Shown: positions 7,528 through 16,401, counted from the stretch's first letter. The stretch: 64,000 nucleotides of DNA from Archangium sp. (GCA_030695565.1 JAUYRZ010000067.1:51377-115376); one strand, 5' to 3'. The notes: generated from the letters alone by a model not told the origin. Translations and numbers: made by a program.

Positions 7528-8964
7528 TCATGCGGCTCTGGGGTGCGCCACTCTCGAGAGTTGCTCTTCGAACCAGGCCCGATCGCGCGCGTTCGCCAGC
7601 GCGACTTCGGCGTCGATCTCGCCTCGCACGAACAGCTGCATCAAGGACTGATCAGCGGTGCGCGTGAACGATTCGCCCAGCGGGCCCAGGGTGCGATCAC
7701 GCACCAGCGCCTTCACTGCCTCGGTGCCCGGGAGCAGCTCCCAACACAGGCTGCGGCCGCCGGTGCGATTGGGCACCAGGCTCTGGCCGAACACCCCGCG
7801 CAACATCGACGACAACGAGGTCGAACCCATCGGCGTGAGGTCGACCAGCTTCTGCACCGCCGCCGCTGCCGTCTTCGAATGCACCACGCCCAACACCAGC
7901 CGGCCGCGATCTGCGAGCGCGAGGGATGCCGCCAGGGTGGCCGCGTCGTCGAGCTGGCCGACCACCACCAGATCCGCATCACCCCGGCGCGCATCATCCA
8001 ACGCGGCCGCGAACGACGGCGCGTGCACGCCGATCTCCAGTTGCTGCACCAGGCCCTTCTTCGACTCGAGCACGTAGTCGATGGGGCTCTCCAACATGCA
8101 GACGTCGACCGGCCGGCTGTCGAGCGCGCTCTGCACCAGCGCCGCCACCGTGGTCGAAGTGCCCTGCCCAGCGCCGCCCGCCACCACCCACAGCCCACTG
8201 CCCCGCAGCACGTGAGCGAACTCGTCGGGCACGCCCAGCCCCGCAGGCGAAGGCACCTGCCGCGGCAGCGCGCGCACCACCACGCTCAACCCATCGCGCC
8301 CCTGCTGGCCCCGCACGTAGAACACCGCGTCCTTCGAGACGTGGCTGAACTCGAAGTGGGTCTGCTTGCCGAGCGTCTCGCGCATCGACTGGGGCGCGAG
8401 CCCGTTCATCGCCTCACGAAGATCGTGAGCACTGAACGGCCCGAGATCCTCCAGGCAGTGCAGGCGGCCTTCGACGCGCACGAAGGCGCGCTTGTCTTCA
8501 GCGAGGTGCAGATGGCTGGCGTGCTTCTCGGCGAGCTGCGCGATGACCGCCATCAAGGTGGTGCGCGGCGCTTCGACCACGGGCGCGGGCGGAGGCGGAG
8601 ACGCGGCCACGATGGAGTCCGACGAGAGGCCCTTGCTGGAGAAGATCAGCTCTTCACCACCGGCGGCCAGCTTCACCCGGGCGCGGAGATCTTCGCCCTT
8701 CATCTCCATGTGCGCCGAGAGCGTGCCTTGCGCGGTCTCGAACACGAAGTCGATGGGCTTGCCGGCGAGGAAGTCGGGCGTGCGATCGCGCGGAACGGTG
8801 TCTGCGAAGAGCAGGAGAATCTGCCCGGAGCGCAGTGTCTGCTTGAACACCGGCGTCGTGGCGCCATTCGCGTCGACGTAGAAGCCCGGGCTCTCCGAGT
8901 CCAATCGGAGCGTCGTTCCAGGGTGGGTGAAGAGGTACTCGGTGAGGCGATCGAGTCGAGCCAT
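7528..8964 (-). CDS. PilT-like protein with degenerate ATPase motifs
   Basis: 478 aa from the ATG at 8964; a GTG at 9066 would add a 34-residue Pro/Ala-rich leader and overlap the upstream gene by 26 nt. Residues about 1-130 are a PilZ/PATAN-size domain I do not recognise, followed by a Pro-rich linker and a PilT/VirB11-type secretion-ATPase module. HLHLAEDKRAFVRVEGRL matches the PilT N-terminal block and GQSLVPNRTGGR the C-terminal block. The Walker A equivalent is GGAGQGTST (263-271), with Thr in place of the catalytic Lys, and Walker B DLVVVGQLDD has Gln for the Glu. It is therefore probably a non-hydrolysing regulatory paralogue of twitching ATPases, a role I infer from the missing residues. 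Confidence 0.75.
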   Translation of the reverse strand: MARLDRLTEYLFTHPGTTLRLDSESPGFYVDANGATTPVFKQTLRSGQILLLFADTVPRDRTPDFLAGKPIDFVFETAQGTLSAHMEMKGEDLRARVKLAAGGEELIFSSKGLSSDSIVAASPPPPAPVVEAPRTTLMAVIAQLAEKHASHLHLAEDKRAFVRVEGRLHCLEDLGPFSAHDLREAMNGLAPQSMRETLGKQTHFEFSHVSKDAVFYVRGQQGRDGLSVVVRALPRQVPSPAGLGVPDEFAHVLRGSGLWVVAGGAGQGTSTTVAALVQSALDSRPVDVCMLESPIDYVLESKKGLVQQLEIGVHAPSFAAALDDARRGDADLVVVGQLDDAATLAASLALADRGRLVLGVVHSKTAAAAVQKLVDLTPMGSTSLSSMLRGVFGQSLVPNRTGGRSLCWELLPGTEAVKALVRDRTLGPLGESFTRTADQSLMQLFVRGEIDAEVALANARDRAWFEEQLSRVAHPRAA

Positions 8965-9040
8965 GCCGGTGCCCTGTGCAAACGACGCACCCGGTGAAGC
9001 AGGCGGTACTTCAGGGAGCGGCGATCGAGGCGCGTGGTCT

Positions 9041-10282
9041 TCAGGGGCTGCCGGGTGCGTTGCCACCCGGCAATTCCGGCGCGGTGGCTCTCGGCGCAGG
9101 TGGCTGAATCATCTCGGCGGGGACGAAGGCGACGATGCGCGCGCGGCGATCGAGCCCGATTTTGCGCCGGGCCTCGAGCGACTTGCGCTCCTTCTTCGAG
9201 CTCGCGTCGGTGCGGCCGGCGAGTTCGACCAGGCGCTCTTCGATGGCCGCCAATTCTTCATCGAGGAGCAAGGCCTGCACGTTGCGCAGCTTGCCCTTGC
9301 CCAGGGTGTTCTCGGTCGCGACCGGAATGGCCCGCACGGTCTCCAGGCGCACCGGGCTCTCGGGGGTCTCGCGGGTCAGCTCGAGCTCCACCAGCAGGCC
9401 GTCACGCTTGGTGCCGTTGGGCTTGTCGAAGTCTTGATTCGAGACGAGGTTACCGAGCGAGAAGACCACCAGCCCGCGGCCGCCCTGGCTGCGTTCGAGA
9501 TACTCGATGGGCTGCAGCACGTGCGGGTGATGGCCGATCACCGCGAAGGCACCTGCGTCGATCATCTGCTGGGCGAGCTTCCGATCTTCCGGCGCAGGCG
9601 CGAACTTGTACTCGGCGCCCCAGTGAATGAAGACGATCAACGCGTCGACCTCGGCGGCCCGCTCGCGAATGGTGGCCAGGAAGGTGTCGATGCTGCGGCC
9701 TCCGATGATGGGCTCGATCAGGTACGGCACCGAGGGCACGTGCGGGAGCGTCTCGTCTTTCTTGTTGTTGAACCCGTTGAGCCAGCGCGTCACCGCCAGA
9801 ATGCCCACCCGCATGCCGCTCTTCTCGACCACCAGGGGCGCCCACGCGGTCTCGGCGTTCGCCCCTGCGCCCGCGGTGAGCAGCCCGGCCTCTTCGAGAT
9901 ACGAGCGAGTGGAGGTGATGCCTTCTTGATGCTGATCGAGGCAGTGGTTGTTCGCGAAGGTGGCGATGTCGACGCCCACGCGCTTGAGCGCTCCGAGCAA
10001 AGCGGGCCGCGCGTTGAAGACCATCTCACCGCGCTCGGGCTTCTTGAGCACCACGATGGGCGTCTCGAGGTTGACCACCGCGAAGTCGGCGCGCTGCAGC
10101 GCGGGCGCGAGCGGGCCCAGCACGTGATCCCAGCCTTCGTTGTTGGCGTCGTCGCCCTCGCGGGCGTGCATGGTGGCCACGTACTTCACGGGGTCATGCG
10201 GGATGACGTCGCCGCCGAAGACGAAGGTGACCCGCGCGGGCGCAGCCTGGGCGAGCAAGGTGAAGACGAGCGTGGTGAGCAA
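9041..10282 (-). CDS. CapA-family (poly-gamma-glutamate synthesis) metallophosphoesterase-like protein
   Basis: 413 aa. Signal peptide MLTTLVFTLLAQAAPA suggests export. The CapA/PGA_cap fold is clear: FGGDVIPHD, VNLETPI, FANNHCLDQ, FIHWGAEY, GHHPHVLQPIE and FSLGN occur in the expected order. CapA proteins take part in poly-gamma-glutamate capsule assembly in Bacillus, but many proteobacterial homologues stand alone and their role is open. The start is TTG at 10282; an in-frame TGA six to seven codons upstream leaves no ATG alternative and this start gives a good signal peptide. A C-terminal Lys/Arg-rich helix (ASSKKERKSLEARRKI) is an added tail. The PilT-like gene follows with overlap or a 76-nt gap, depending on its start. 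Confidence 0.85.
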   Translation of the reverse strand: MLTTLVFTLLAQAAPARVTFVFGGDVIPHDPVKYVATMHAREGDDANNEGWDHVLGPLAPALQRADFAVVNLETPIVVLKKPERGEMVFNARPALLGALKRVGVDIATFANNHCLDQHQEGITSTRSYLEEAGLLTAGAGANAETAWAPLVVEKSGMRVGILAVTRWLNGFNNKKDETLPHVPSVPYLIEPIIGGRSIDTFLATIRERAAEVDALIVFIHWGAEYKFAPAPEDRKLAQQMIDAGAFAVIGHHPHVLQPIEYLERSQGGRGLVVFSLGNLVSNQDFDKPNGTKRDGLLVELELTRETPESPVRLETVRAIPVATENTLGKGKLRNVQALLLDEELAAIEERLVELAGRTDASSKKERKSLEARRKIGLDRRARIVAFVPAEMIQPPAPRATAPELPGGNAPGSP

Positions 10283-10311
10283 GACGGCCGCAGTATGCGC
10301 TGATCAGGCCC

Positions 10312-11523
10312 TCAGGGGATCAGCGCCACGCCTTGCGGGTTGGTGAAGTTGAGGGTGCTGGCTCCCCCGTCCATCACGCCGGGATCGAAGGGCGCGCTCT
10401 GGTACAGCCGCGTCTTGCCGCTCCCGTCGTAGCTCGCGCGGGCGAGCGCGTCGGTGCCGTTGTCAGTCCAGTAGACCTGCTGCGCGCCGAGGTCGAGGGA
10501 GACCCCGGTCACCGTGGTGGCTTCCGTGACGCCGGGATCGATGGTGGTGACCGCCCCGCCATCGAGCGGAGCGCGCACCAACGCGAAGCCTTCACCCCAG
10601 AACATCAGGCCGGCGTTGAAGTCGATCGCCAACGCGCGCGGGTTGCTGAAGGCATCGGTGGCGGTGTGCAGCACCACCCGGCCCGAACCATCAGCGCCGA
10701 TCCGGTTGACGGTGTCGGTGCCTTCGTCGGTGAAGAAGAGAAACTGCCCGGAGGGCGCGACCACGACCGAGGTCGGATACGTGTTGCCCGTCATCGGAAG
10801 GAAGGTGGTGACCGCGCCGCCGTCGAGCTGTGCCTTCATGATTCGCCCGCTCTCGACCCAATAGAGGGCGCCGCGAGGCTCATCGAGCGTGAGCCCGGAG
10901 GGGTTCGAGAACGCGTCTGCCGCGGTGTAGAGGACCTGCTGGCCCGAGCCATCCGCCTCGACGCGGGACAGGCTGTCGGTGCCGTTGTCGAGCCAGTACA
11001 CCCGGCCCTGCTGGTCGACCGCGACCGAGGTCACGAAGTTGGTCAGCGGCGTTCCTTCGAACAGCGTCTTCACCCCACCGTCGTCGACCGCGATTTCGCG
11101 AACCGCCCAGCCGTCGCCGATCACCGCACGAACCGGTGAAGCGCTCGCCGTCACGAAGTACGAGAAGTGCGAGATCTCTGCGACGATCGTCTCACCGACC
11201 CGGCGCGCGCCCGGCACGGCGGTCCATTGACCTCCGGGTTGCGCGGTGAGGAGGCGGGTCTGACCTGCGGCCGCGGGCAGCGTCACCGTGACCGGCAACG
11301 CGAAGGTCTGGCCGTGCGGCGTGAGCGCGAAGACCGTCGAGCCCGCGGTGGAAGGCGGCGCCGGAAAGCCAGTGGTGGCGGTGGCGATGTTCAGCTCGGC
11401 GGGCGCCGTCAGGGCACCGGCGGGAAGATCGAGCCGCGAGCCGCTCGGGCCCACCACCGTCTTCGCGTCCAGCACGGAGGTACAGCCTGAGCTCAGCAGC
11501 AGAACCAGCAAGGCGTTGCGCAT
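10312..11523 (-). CDS. Lipoprotein with ZU5-like domain and YWTD beta-propeller
   Basis: 403 aa; lipobox LLSSGC gives an acyl Cys at 14. Residues about 25-110 read as a ZU5-like sheet domain (VVGPSGSRLDLPAGAL opening). The rest is a propeller of about six repeats with motifs such as YWLDNGTDSLSRVEADGSG, YWVESG, LFFTDEGTDTVNRIGADG and YWTDNGTDALARASYDG, i.e. LDL-receptor YWTD/NHL-like blades. Anchored in the envelope; probably a binding or sensing module with no enzymatic motif. A second ATG six codons upstream (11541) is possible, but 11523 directly precedes the signal peptide. It lies 71 nt downstream of the ligand-gated channel gene on the same strand, suggesting co-expression. Confidence 0.8.
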   Translation of the reverse strand: MRNALLVLLLSSGCTSVLDAKTVVGPSGSRLDLPAGALTAPAELNIATATTGFPAPPSTAGSTVFALTPHGQTFALPVTVTLPAAAGQTRLLTAQPGGQWTAVPGARRVGETIVAEISHFSYFVTASASPVRAVIGDGWAVREIAVDDGGVKTLFEGTPLTNFVTSVAVDQQGRVYWLDNGTDSLSRVEADGSGQQVLYTAADAFSNPSGLTLDEPRGALYWVESGRIMKAQLDGGAVTTFLPMTGNTYPTSVVVAPSGQFLFFTDEGTDTVNRIGADGSGRVVLHTATDAFSNPRALAIDFNAGLMFWGEGFALVRAPLDGGAVTTIDPGVTEATTVTGVSLDLGAQQVYWTDNGTDALARASYDGSGKTRLYQSAPFDPGVMDGGASTLNFTNPQGVALIP

Positions 11524-11594
11524 GGTGGGCACTGTAGCCATCAGGGGAAGTCGCATGACGGCCTGAGTGGCTCGAGGTGGTCCCTTCCGTGTGA

Positions 11595-12608
11595 TCAGGA
11601 CCGCAGCAGGAACGCCAGCGACACCAGGTACGCCAGGGGCATGCCCGCGCGGAACCACACGTCGAGGCGGCGCGATGCTTCGGTGCGCTCGGTCTCCCAC
11701 AGCCACAAGGAGACCGTCGACTGCGTGACGGACACGATGATGAAGAAGAAGGCGACCAGGTGCATCTGGTCGGCCAGGGTGATCACGTTCGTGTCGGGCA
11801 GCGCGTTGGCCACCACGTACTGGCTGGCGATCGCTCCGAACAACGCGCCCACGCCGACGCCGAAGCGCGGGTCGACGTTCACCGGCCGCATGAAGAAGGC
11901 GAGCCACGAGAGCAGCACGCAGGCCCACAAGCCGAAGAACAACTTGATGAAGAAGTTGGCCCCCACGCGGGTGAACGAAACCGCGGTGGTCAGGCGCGCG
12001 TAGCTGGCCTGGTCGCCCCTGGGCACCGTGGGGTCTCCGAAGTTCGAGTGGTAGGTGCCCACGCCGGCCTCGCTGGAGAGCCGCTCGAAGTCCCAACCCG
12101 GCAGCAGGATCGAGGGTGACGCAGCCGAGTTGTCGCCGTCGGCCACGTAGCGCAGCGCCAGCGACTCGAGGTCTTCCTCTTCCACGATGATGGCCAGCTG
12201 GTGGTTGTCGAGCGGGTAGTCGGAGACGTCGAAGAAGCGAGTGATCTTCGCGACCACGCGCGTGTACGCGTGGCGCTCGCCGTTCGAGAGTTCACGCACC
12301 ACGGGGTCGGTGCGGCTCTCGATGCGGCCGTCGACCACCGAGAAGGTCTCGTAGGGCTTGAGCTCCGGATCCTTCCAGCGGAACCACAGGTAGAAGTCGA
12401 CGGTGAAGCTGTCGTCGCGAAGACTGAACTCGTGAATCTGATTCACGAACACGCCCACCGTCACCAGCTTGGCGTTGGGGTCGTTGGGGATCGACGCGTG
12501 CGCCGGAACTTCCTGCCGGCGCGCGACGGCCTTTCCGTTACGAACCACCATGATGATGCCGACCATCAGCAGCACGGCGCACAGCACCAACATCAGGTTC
12601 CGACGCAT
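11595..12608 (-). CDS. Pentameric ligand-gated ion channel (Cys-loop receptor superfamily)
   Basis: 337 aa. An N-terminal hydrophobic segment is followed by an extracellular beta domain with VTVGVFVNQIHEFSLRDDSF and DFYLWFRWKD. The loop FFDVSDYPLDNHQLAI corresponds to the Cys-loop and, as in other prokaryotic members, lacks the cysteines. Four membrane helices follow: M1 FFGLWACVLLSWLAFF, pore-lining M2 within DPRFGVGVGALFGAIASQY, M3 HLVAFFFIIVSVTQSTV and M4 at the extreme C-terminus (LAYLVSLAFLLRS). It should assemble as a pentamer and conduct ions on ligand binding; the ligand is unknown. Start set at the ATG before the signal/anchor helix. Follows the MFS gene by 31 nt. Confidence 0.85.
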   Translation of the reverse strand: MRRNLMLVLCAVLLMVGIIMVVRNGKAVARRQEVPAHASIPNDPNAKLVTVGVFVNQIHEFSLRDDSFTVDFYLWFRWKDPELKPYETFSVVDGRIESRTDPVVRELSNGERHAYTRVVAKITRFFDVSDYPLDNHQLAIIVEEEDLESLALRYVADGDNSAASPSILLPGWDFERLSSEAGVGTYHSNFGDPTVPRGDQASYARLTTAVSFTRVGANFFIKLFFGLWACVLLSWLAFFMRPVNVDPRFGVGVGALFGAIASQYVVANALPDTNVITLADQMHLVAFFFIIVSVTQSTVSLWLWETERTEASRRLDVWFRAGMPLAYLVSLAFLLRS

Positions 12609-12639
12609 GGAGCGGCACCTAGCAGAGGGAGTCTGAGGA

Positions 12640-13905
12640 CTACACGTCGGAGTCACCCCGTTTGTTCCGCACCCAGACGATGCCGATGGTGAACGCGGCT
12701 GCGGCAGAAGCCGCCAGCAGCAGCAGGAAGATGGGCCCCAGGTTGCCCTTGCCGGTGTCGTAGAGGCGGCCGATGAGCAGCTCCTGCACCACGCTGCCGA
12801 TCGAGCCCATGCCGTTGATCACGCCCGCCGCCAGCACCGCGCCCCTCCGTGAGCCGATGTCCATCGCGCCTGCGCCGCTCATCAACGCGTCAGGCCCGTA
12901 GAGCGTGAAGCCCACCAGCCCCAGGCAGACGGCGAAGAGCGTCACCGACACGCCGCCGCCCACGAAGAGCAGCACGCACGACGCCAGCATGATCAGCATC
13001 ATCAGCAGGCTCACGCCCGCGCGCCGGCTCTTGAAGAATTTGTCGCTGAGCAGGCCCGTGACGATCACCCCTGCGACACCCGCGAGATCGAACACGGTGG
13101 AGAGGTACCCCGCGTCGTCGCCCTTCAAGCCGAAGTTGCGCTCGAGGAAGAAGGGCGCCCAGCTCCAGAGGGAATAGCGGATGAACTTCACGAAGAAATA
13201 GAAGGCGCCCACCAGCAGCACGTTCGTCCACGCCTTGCGTGAGAGACCCTGCTCTTCGCCTTCTTTCGGCTCGTCGGGATCGTCGACGGCGGGCAAGCCG
13301 AGATCGCCCGGCTTGTTGCGCTGGTTGAAGACGAAGAACACCTGCACCGCCAGCAGCACCAGCGCGCCCGTGAAGAAGCTGTAGCGAAAGCCCCACGTGC
13401 CGAGCACCCACGCGGCGAGCGTGTTCGCCACCACGCCGCCGACCTGGAAGTTGGTGGCCCAGAAGCCCATCACCGTTCCGCGTTCGCTGCGGCGAAACCA
13501 GTTGGCCATCGTGCCCACGGTGCCCGACCAGCCCGTCGACTGCGCGAGGCCGTTGAGCGCCATCAGCACCAGGAAACTCTGAAGCGAGTTCGACAGACCG
13601 AAGCCCACGTTCGCGGCGATCGACACGCTCATGCCGAGCATCAACAGGAGCCGGGGACCCAGGCGGTTGCCCAGCGCGCCCGAAGCGAACTGGCCCAGCG
13701 CGTAGGCCACCAGGTACACCGAGCCGATCATTCCCAGCGCGGTGGCGTCGAAGTGCAGCTCGTTTCCGAGCGCGGACTTCACGATGTAGAACGGCTTGCG
13801 GCAGAAGTAGTAGCCCGCGTAGCAGCACCAGGTCGCCGCGAAGATGCGCCACCGCCAGCGGATGATTTCAGGCGGGAGCACGGCGGCGGCTGACACGACG
13901 CGCAC
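12640..13905 (-). CDS. MFS transporter, organophosphate:phosphate antiporter type
   Basis: 421 aa with about 12 membrane helices. The N-terminal CCYAGYYFCRKPFYIVKS segment and the TGWSGTVGTMANWF loop match the GlpT/UhpT/UhpC family, which exchanges sugar phosphates or glycerol-3-phosphate for phosphate; UhpC members act as sensors. A central cytoplasmic loop is acidic (DDPDEPKEGEEQG). No ATG precedes helix 1. GTG at 13905 has a strong GGGGAGG 8 nt upstream and was chosen; a second GTG four codons later is possible. First gene of a minus-strand series continuing into the ion channel (31-nt gap). Divergent from the AI-2E permease gene. Confidence 0.82.
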   Translation of the reverse strand: MRVVSAAAVLPPEIIRWRWRIFAATWCCYAGYYFCRKPFYIVKSALGNELHFDATALGMIGSVYLVAYALGQFASGALGNRLGPRLLLMLGMSVSIAANVGFGLSNSLQSFLVLMALNGLAQSTGWSGTVGTMANWFRRSERGTVMGFWATNFQVGGVVANTLAAWVLGTWGFRYSFFTGALVLLAVQVFFVFNQRNKPGDLGLPAVDDPDEPKEGEEQGLSRKAWTNVLLVGAFYFFVKFIRYSLWSWAPFFLERNFGLKGDDAGYLSTVFDLAGVAGVIVTGLLSDKFFKSRRAGVSLLMMLIMLASCVLLFVGGGVSVTLFAVCLGLVGFTLYGPDALMSGAGAMDIGSRRGAVLAAGVINGMGSIGSVVQELLIGRLYDTGKGNLGPIFLLLLAASAAAAFTIGIVWVRNKRGDSDV

Positions 13906-13980
13906 CGTACGATCCTCCCCAGAGCAGTCGAGGAAGGACTTCTGCCTCGGTACCCAACGGAGTGTATTGCGCGGCCCCCT

Positions 13981-14000
13981 CGGGGATCCCACAATCCCCG
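13981..14000. promoter_or_regulatory. Inverted repeat abutting the start of the AI-2E permease gene
   Basis: CGGGGAT-cccaca-ATCCCCG, a perfect 7-bp inverted repeat with a 6-nt spacer, ending 5 nt before ATG 14006 where a ribosome-binding site would be expected. No Shine-Dalgarno-like sequence is otherwise visible. Could be an operator in the 100-bp divergent region or an mRNA hairpin limiting translation. Confidence 0.4.
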
Positions 14001-14005
14001 GCTTG

Positions 14006-15019
14006 ATGACCCCGCTGCGCTGGACGACGTTGTTGTTGTGTCTGGCCGCGGTCTTCGTGCTCTGGCCGCTCTGGCCCCCGCTGGTGCTGGCCGCGTGGAC
14101 GGCCGCGCTCACCCGCCCTGCGCTCGCCCGCTTCGAACGTGGCTTCAAGGGCCGACGCCGCGCCGCCGCCTTGTTCTCGCTGGGCCTGTTCGTGCTGCTC
14201 GCGCTCCCGCTCGCGTTGATCTCCATCGGCGTCATCACGGGCGCGCAGGAGCTGCTGGCGATGGTGGAGACCTCACCCACGGCGGCCAGTGCGCTGCAAT
14301 CGTTGCTCTCCTCGCCCGAGTCTTCCGGCAGCGTGGTGCCCAGCAGCCTGCCTGAGCTGTTCGCGTTGCTGCAGCGTTCGGGCACGCAGGGCCTGGGCCT
14401 TCTCACCAACGTCGCCGGCGCCGCGGCCAAGGGGCTGATCGGCCTCTTCATCTACTTCGCGGGCGCGTACACCTACCTGCTGGAGTCAGAAGTCATCTGG
14501 CACTGGGTGAAGCGGCATTCGCCCCTCGAAGGGAGACACCTGCAGCGGCTGGGAGAAGCCTTCCACGAGACCGGCCGCGGGCTGCTGGTGGGCGTGGGCC
14601 TGACCAGCGCCACCCAGGGCCTCGCGGCGACCATCATCTACGCTTCGCTGGGCGTGCCGCGCGCGTGGGTGCTCGGCCCCATCACCGGCATCGTCTCCAT
14701 CATCCCGGTGGTGGGCACCTCGATCGTGTGGGTGCCCATCTCGGTGGGCTTGTTCCTCACCGGTAAGCCCGTGCACGCGGCGGTGCTGGTGGTGCTCGGG
14801 TTGACCGTCATCGGGCTCATCGACAACTTCCTGCGGCCCATCTACGCGCGCATGGGCTCGCTGAAGATGCCGCTCTACCTGCTCTTTCTCGCTGTCTTCG
14901 GAGGCCTCGCTGCGTTCGGCACCTGGGGCGCGCTCATCGGCCCGCTGGTGGTGCGCCTCGCGATGGAGGTGCTGACGATCTCGAGGGAAGAAAAAGTGTC
15001 CCCTGAGAAGGTGGGCTGA
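14006..15019 (+). CDS. AI-2E family transporter (permease)
   Basis: 337 aa, about eight membrane helices. Features of the AI-2E/PerM/TqsA family: paired N-terminal helices, a long amphipathic soluble stretch (about residues 80-150), then LLVGVGLTSATQGLAATIIY, PVVGTSIVWVPI and the C-terminal LIDNFLRPIYARM and GLAAFGTWGALIGPLVV blocks. Members export autoinducer-2, Na+ (in antiport) or other solutes; specificity cannot be predicted here. The ATG follows an inverted repeat by 5 nt and lacks an obvious Shine-Dalgarno. The first in-frame methionine fits the expected start of helix 1. Stands alone, divergent from the MFS gene and convergent with the SDR gene. Confidence 0.88.
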   Translation: MTPLRWTTLLLCLAAVFVLWPLWPPLVLAAWTAALTRPALARFERGFKGRRRAAALFSLGLFVLLALPLALISIGVITGAQELLAMVETSPTAASALQSLLSSPESSGSVVPSSLPELFALLQRSGTQGLGLLTNVAGAAAKGLIGLFIYFAGAYTYLLESEVIWHWVKRHSPLEGRHLQRLGEAFHETGRGLLVGVGLTSATQGLAATIIYASLGVPRAWVLGPITGIVSIIPVVGTSIVWVPISVGLFLTGKPVHAAVLVVLGLTVIGLIDNFLRPIYARMGSLKMPLYLLFLAVFGGLAAFGTWGALIGPLVVRLAMEVLTISREEKVSPEKVG

Positions 15020-15085
15020 ACCACCCGTTCGCATCGAGCGCCGTCGAGATGCCCCCTTTGGACTTCGCGGCGGGGACCGGTGCCG

Positions 15086-15871
15086 TTACTCAGGCTTGGT
15101 GTTGAGCGCGGCGGTGATGCTGCGCACCACGGCACGCGGCGAGAGCCGCAACGACTGCATCGACACCCAGTTGAGCAGCCCGTGCACCGAGAGCACCTCG
15201 CCCTGCATCATCGCCTCGTAGGCGTGCGCGGCCACGTCTTGTGCCTTCGCCACACCGGGCCGCTGGAACAGCCGCGAGCTGTCGTTGCCTGCGCGCCCGG
15301 CGAACTCGGTCGCGGTCGCACCGGGGCAGTGACAGGTGACCGTCACGCCTGAATCTTTCAGCTCGTGCGACAACGCTTCGGAGAACGAAACGACGAACGC
15401 CTTGGTCGCGTAGTAGGTGGCCATGAACGGACCTGGCTGAAAGCCGGCGGTCGAGGCGATGTTCAAGATGCGCCCGGTCTTCCGCGCGCGCATGTCGTGG
15501 CCGAAGAGGTGACACAGCTCGAGCAGCGTGGAGCAGTTGAGCTGCACCATCTCGGCTTCTTTCTCCAGCGGCAGATCGAGGAAGGCGCCGCTGCTGCCGA
15601 AGCCCGCGTTGTTGACGAGGTAGTTCACCTCGAGGCCCCGGGCCTTCACCGCGGCATGGACCCGCGCCGCAGCGCCGGGCTTCGAGAGATCTTCCGAGAG
15701 CACGATGGGGTTGATCTTGTGCAGGCGCAGCCGCTCGGCGATCGGCTCCATGCGCGCGGCGTTGCGGGCGACCAACACGACGTCATGGCCATCGCGGGCG
15801 AAAAGCTGGGCGAATTGTTCACCGAGACCGGCAGACGCGCCGGTGACGAGGGCGACAGAACGGGGGCTCAT
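15086..15871 (-). CDS. Short-chain dehydrogenase/reductase
   Basis: 261-aa classical SDR. The cofactor motif is TGASAGLGEQ near the N-terminus; VARNAARM at the end of strand 2 suggests NADP(H) preference. NNAGFGSSGAF, the catalytic Ser in NIASTAGFQ and the YYATKAF (Tyr-x-x-x-Lys) motif are all present, and CHCPGATATEF follows the active site. The sequence resembles the YqjQ/DltE-like subgroup that reduces carbonyls of unknown identity. ATG start; cytoplasmic. Divergent from the 146-aa gene at 15961 across an 89-bp gap and convergent with the AI-2E gene. Confidence 0.9.
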   Translation of the reverse strand: MSPRSVALVTGASAGLGEQFAQLFARDGHDVVLVARNAARMEPIAERLRLHKINPIVLSEDLSKPGAAARVHAAVKARGLEVNYLVNNAGFGSSGAFLDLPLEKEAEMVQLNCSTLLELCHLFGHDMRARKTGRILNIASTAGFQPGPFMATYYATKAFVVSFSEALSHELKDSGVTVTCHCPGATATEFAGRAGNDSSRLFQRPGVAKAQDVAAHAYEAMMQGEVLSVHGLLNWVSMQSLRLSPRAVVRSITAALNTKPE

Positions 15872-15960
15872 GAGGGGCTATCTGCCACGGTTACCGAAAA
15901 CGCGCTCCCAAACTCCGTGGGCTTCACACCTGCGCGCAGAGTGTTATTCCGTGCAGGCAC

Positions 15961-16401
15961 ATGCCATCCCTCCCCGAGACACTGACGAGCGACACCAAGA
16001 AGGCCCAGGTCGTCGATGATTGCTGCGGCATCATCGACGCGGAAGTCTCCGACAAGGGCGGCTTCTCCGGCCTCGCCATCAAGGCGGGCTACGCCGCCGT
16101 GAAGGGCATCAAGCCCGGCTTCGTGAAGCACGTGGTGGCCGATTTGCTCCCTGAGTTCTCGGTGGCGCTCGACCCGATCTTTCAAGAGGCGAAAACGAAG
16201 GGCGTGCCGGTGGCGTCACACTTCAGCTCGAATGCGGGCCGGGTGGCCGATGCGCTGCTGGCCATCACCGACGGCAAGGCGAAACGTTCGTCGAGCGGTG
16301 TGGTGAAGGGCACGTACGACAAGCTGCGTGGCACGGCGAAGAACCATGTGGAGGCCGCCGTGCCCCGCCTGGGCAAGTTGGTCGAGAAGCATACGAACTA
16401 A
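15961..16401 (+). CDS. Conserved hypothetical protein (DUF6918-like)
   Basis: 146 aa, soluble, mostly helical, no signal peptide or catalytic motif. The text KGGFSGLAIKAGYAAVKGI, then LLPEFSVALDPIF and a Lys-rich C-terminal half (YDKLRGTAKNHVEAAV), matches my memory of a small actinobacterial/myxobacterial family now called DUF6918; I hold that assignment loosely. No function is known to me. ATG start with only a weak purine stretch (GCAGGCAC) upstream. Single-gene unit: divergent from the SDR gene and convergent with the small Cys-rich lipoprotein gene, the dispersed repeat filling the gap. Confidence 0.65.
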   Translation: MPSLPETLTSDTKKAQVVDDCCGIIDAEVSDKGGFSGLAIKAGYAAVKGIKPGFVKHVVADLLPEFSVALDPIFQEAKTKGVPVASHFSSNAGRVADALLAITDGKAKRSSSGVVKGTYDKLRGTAKNHVEAAVPRLGKLVEKHTN

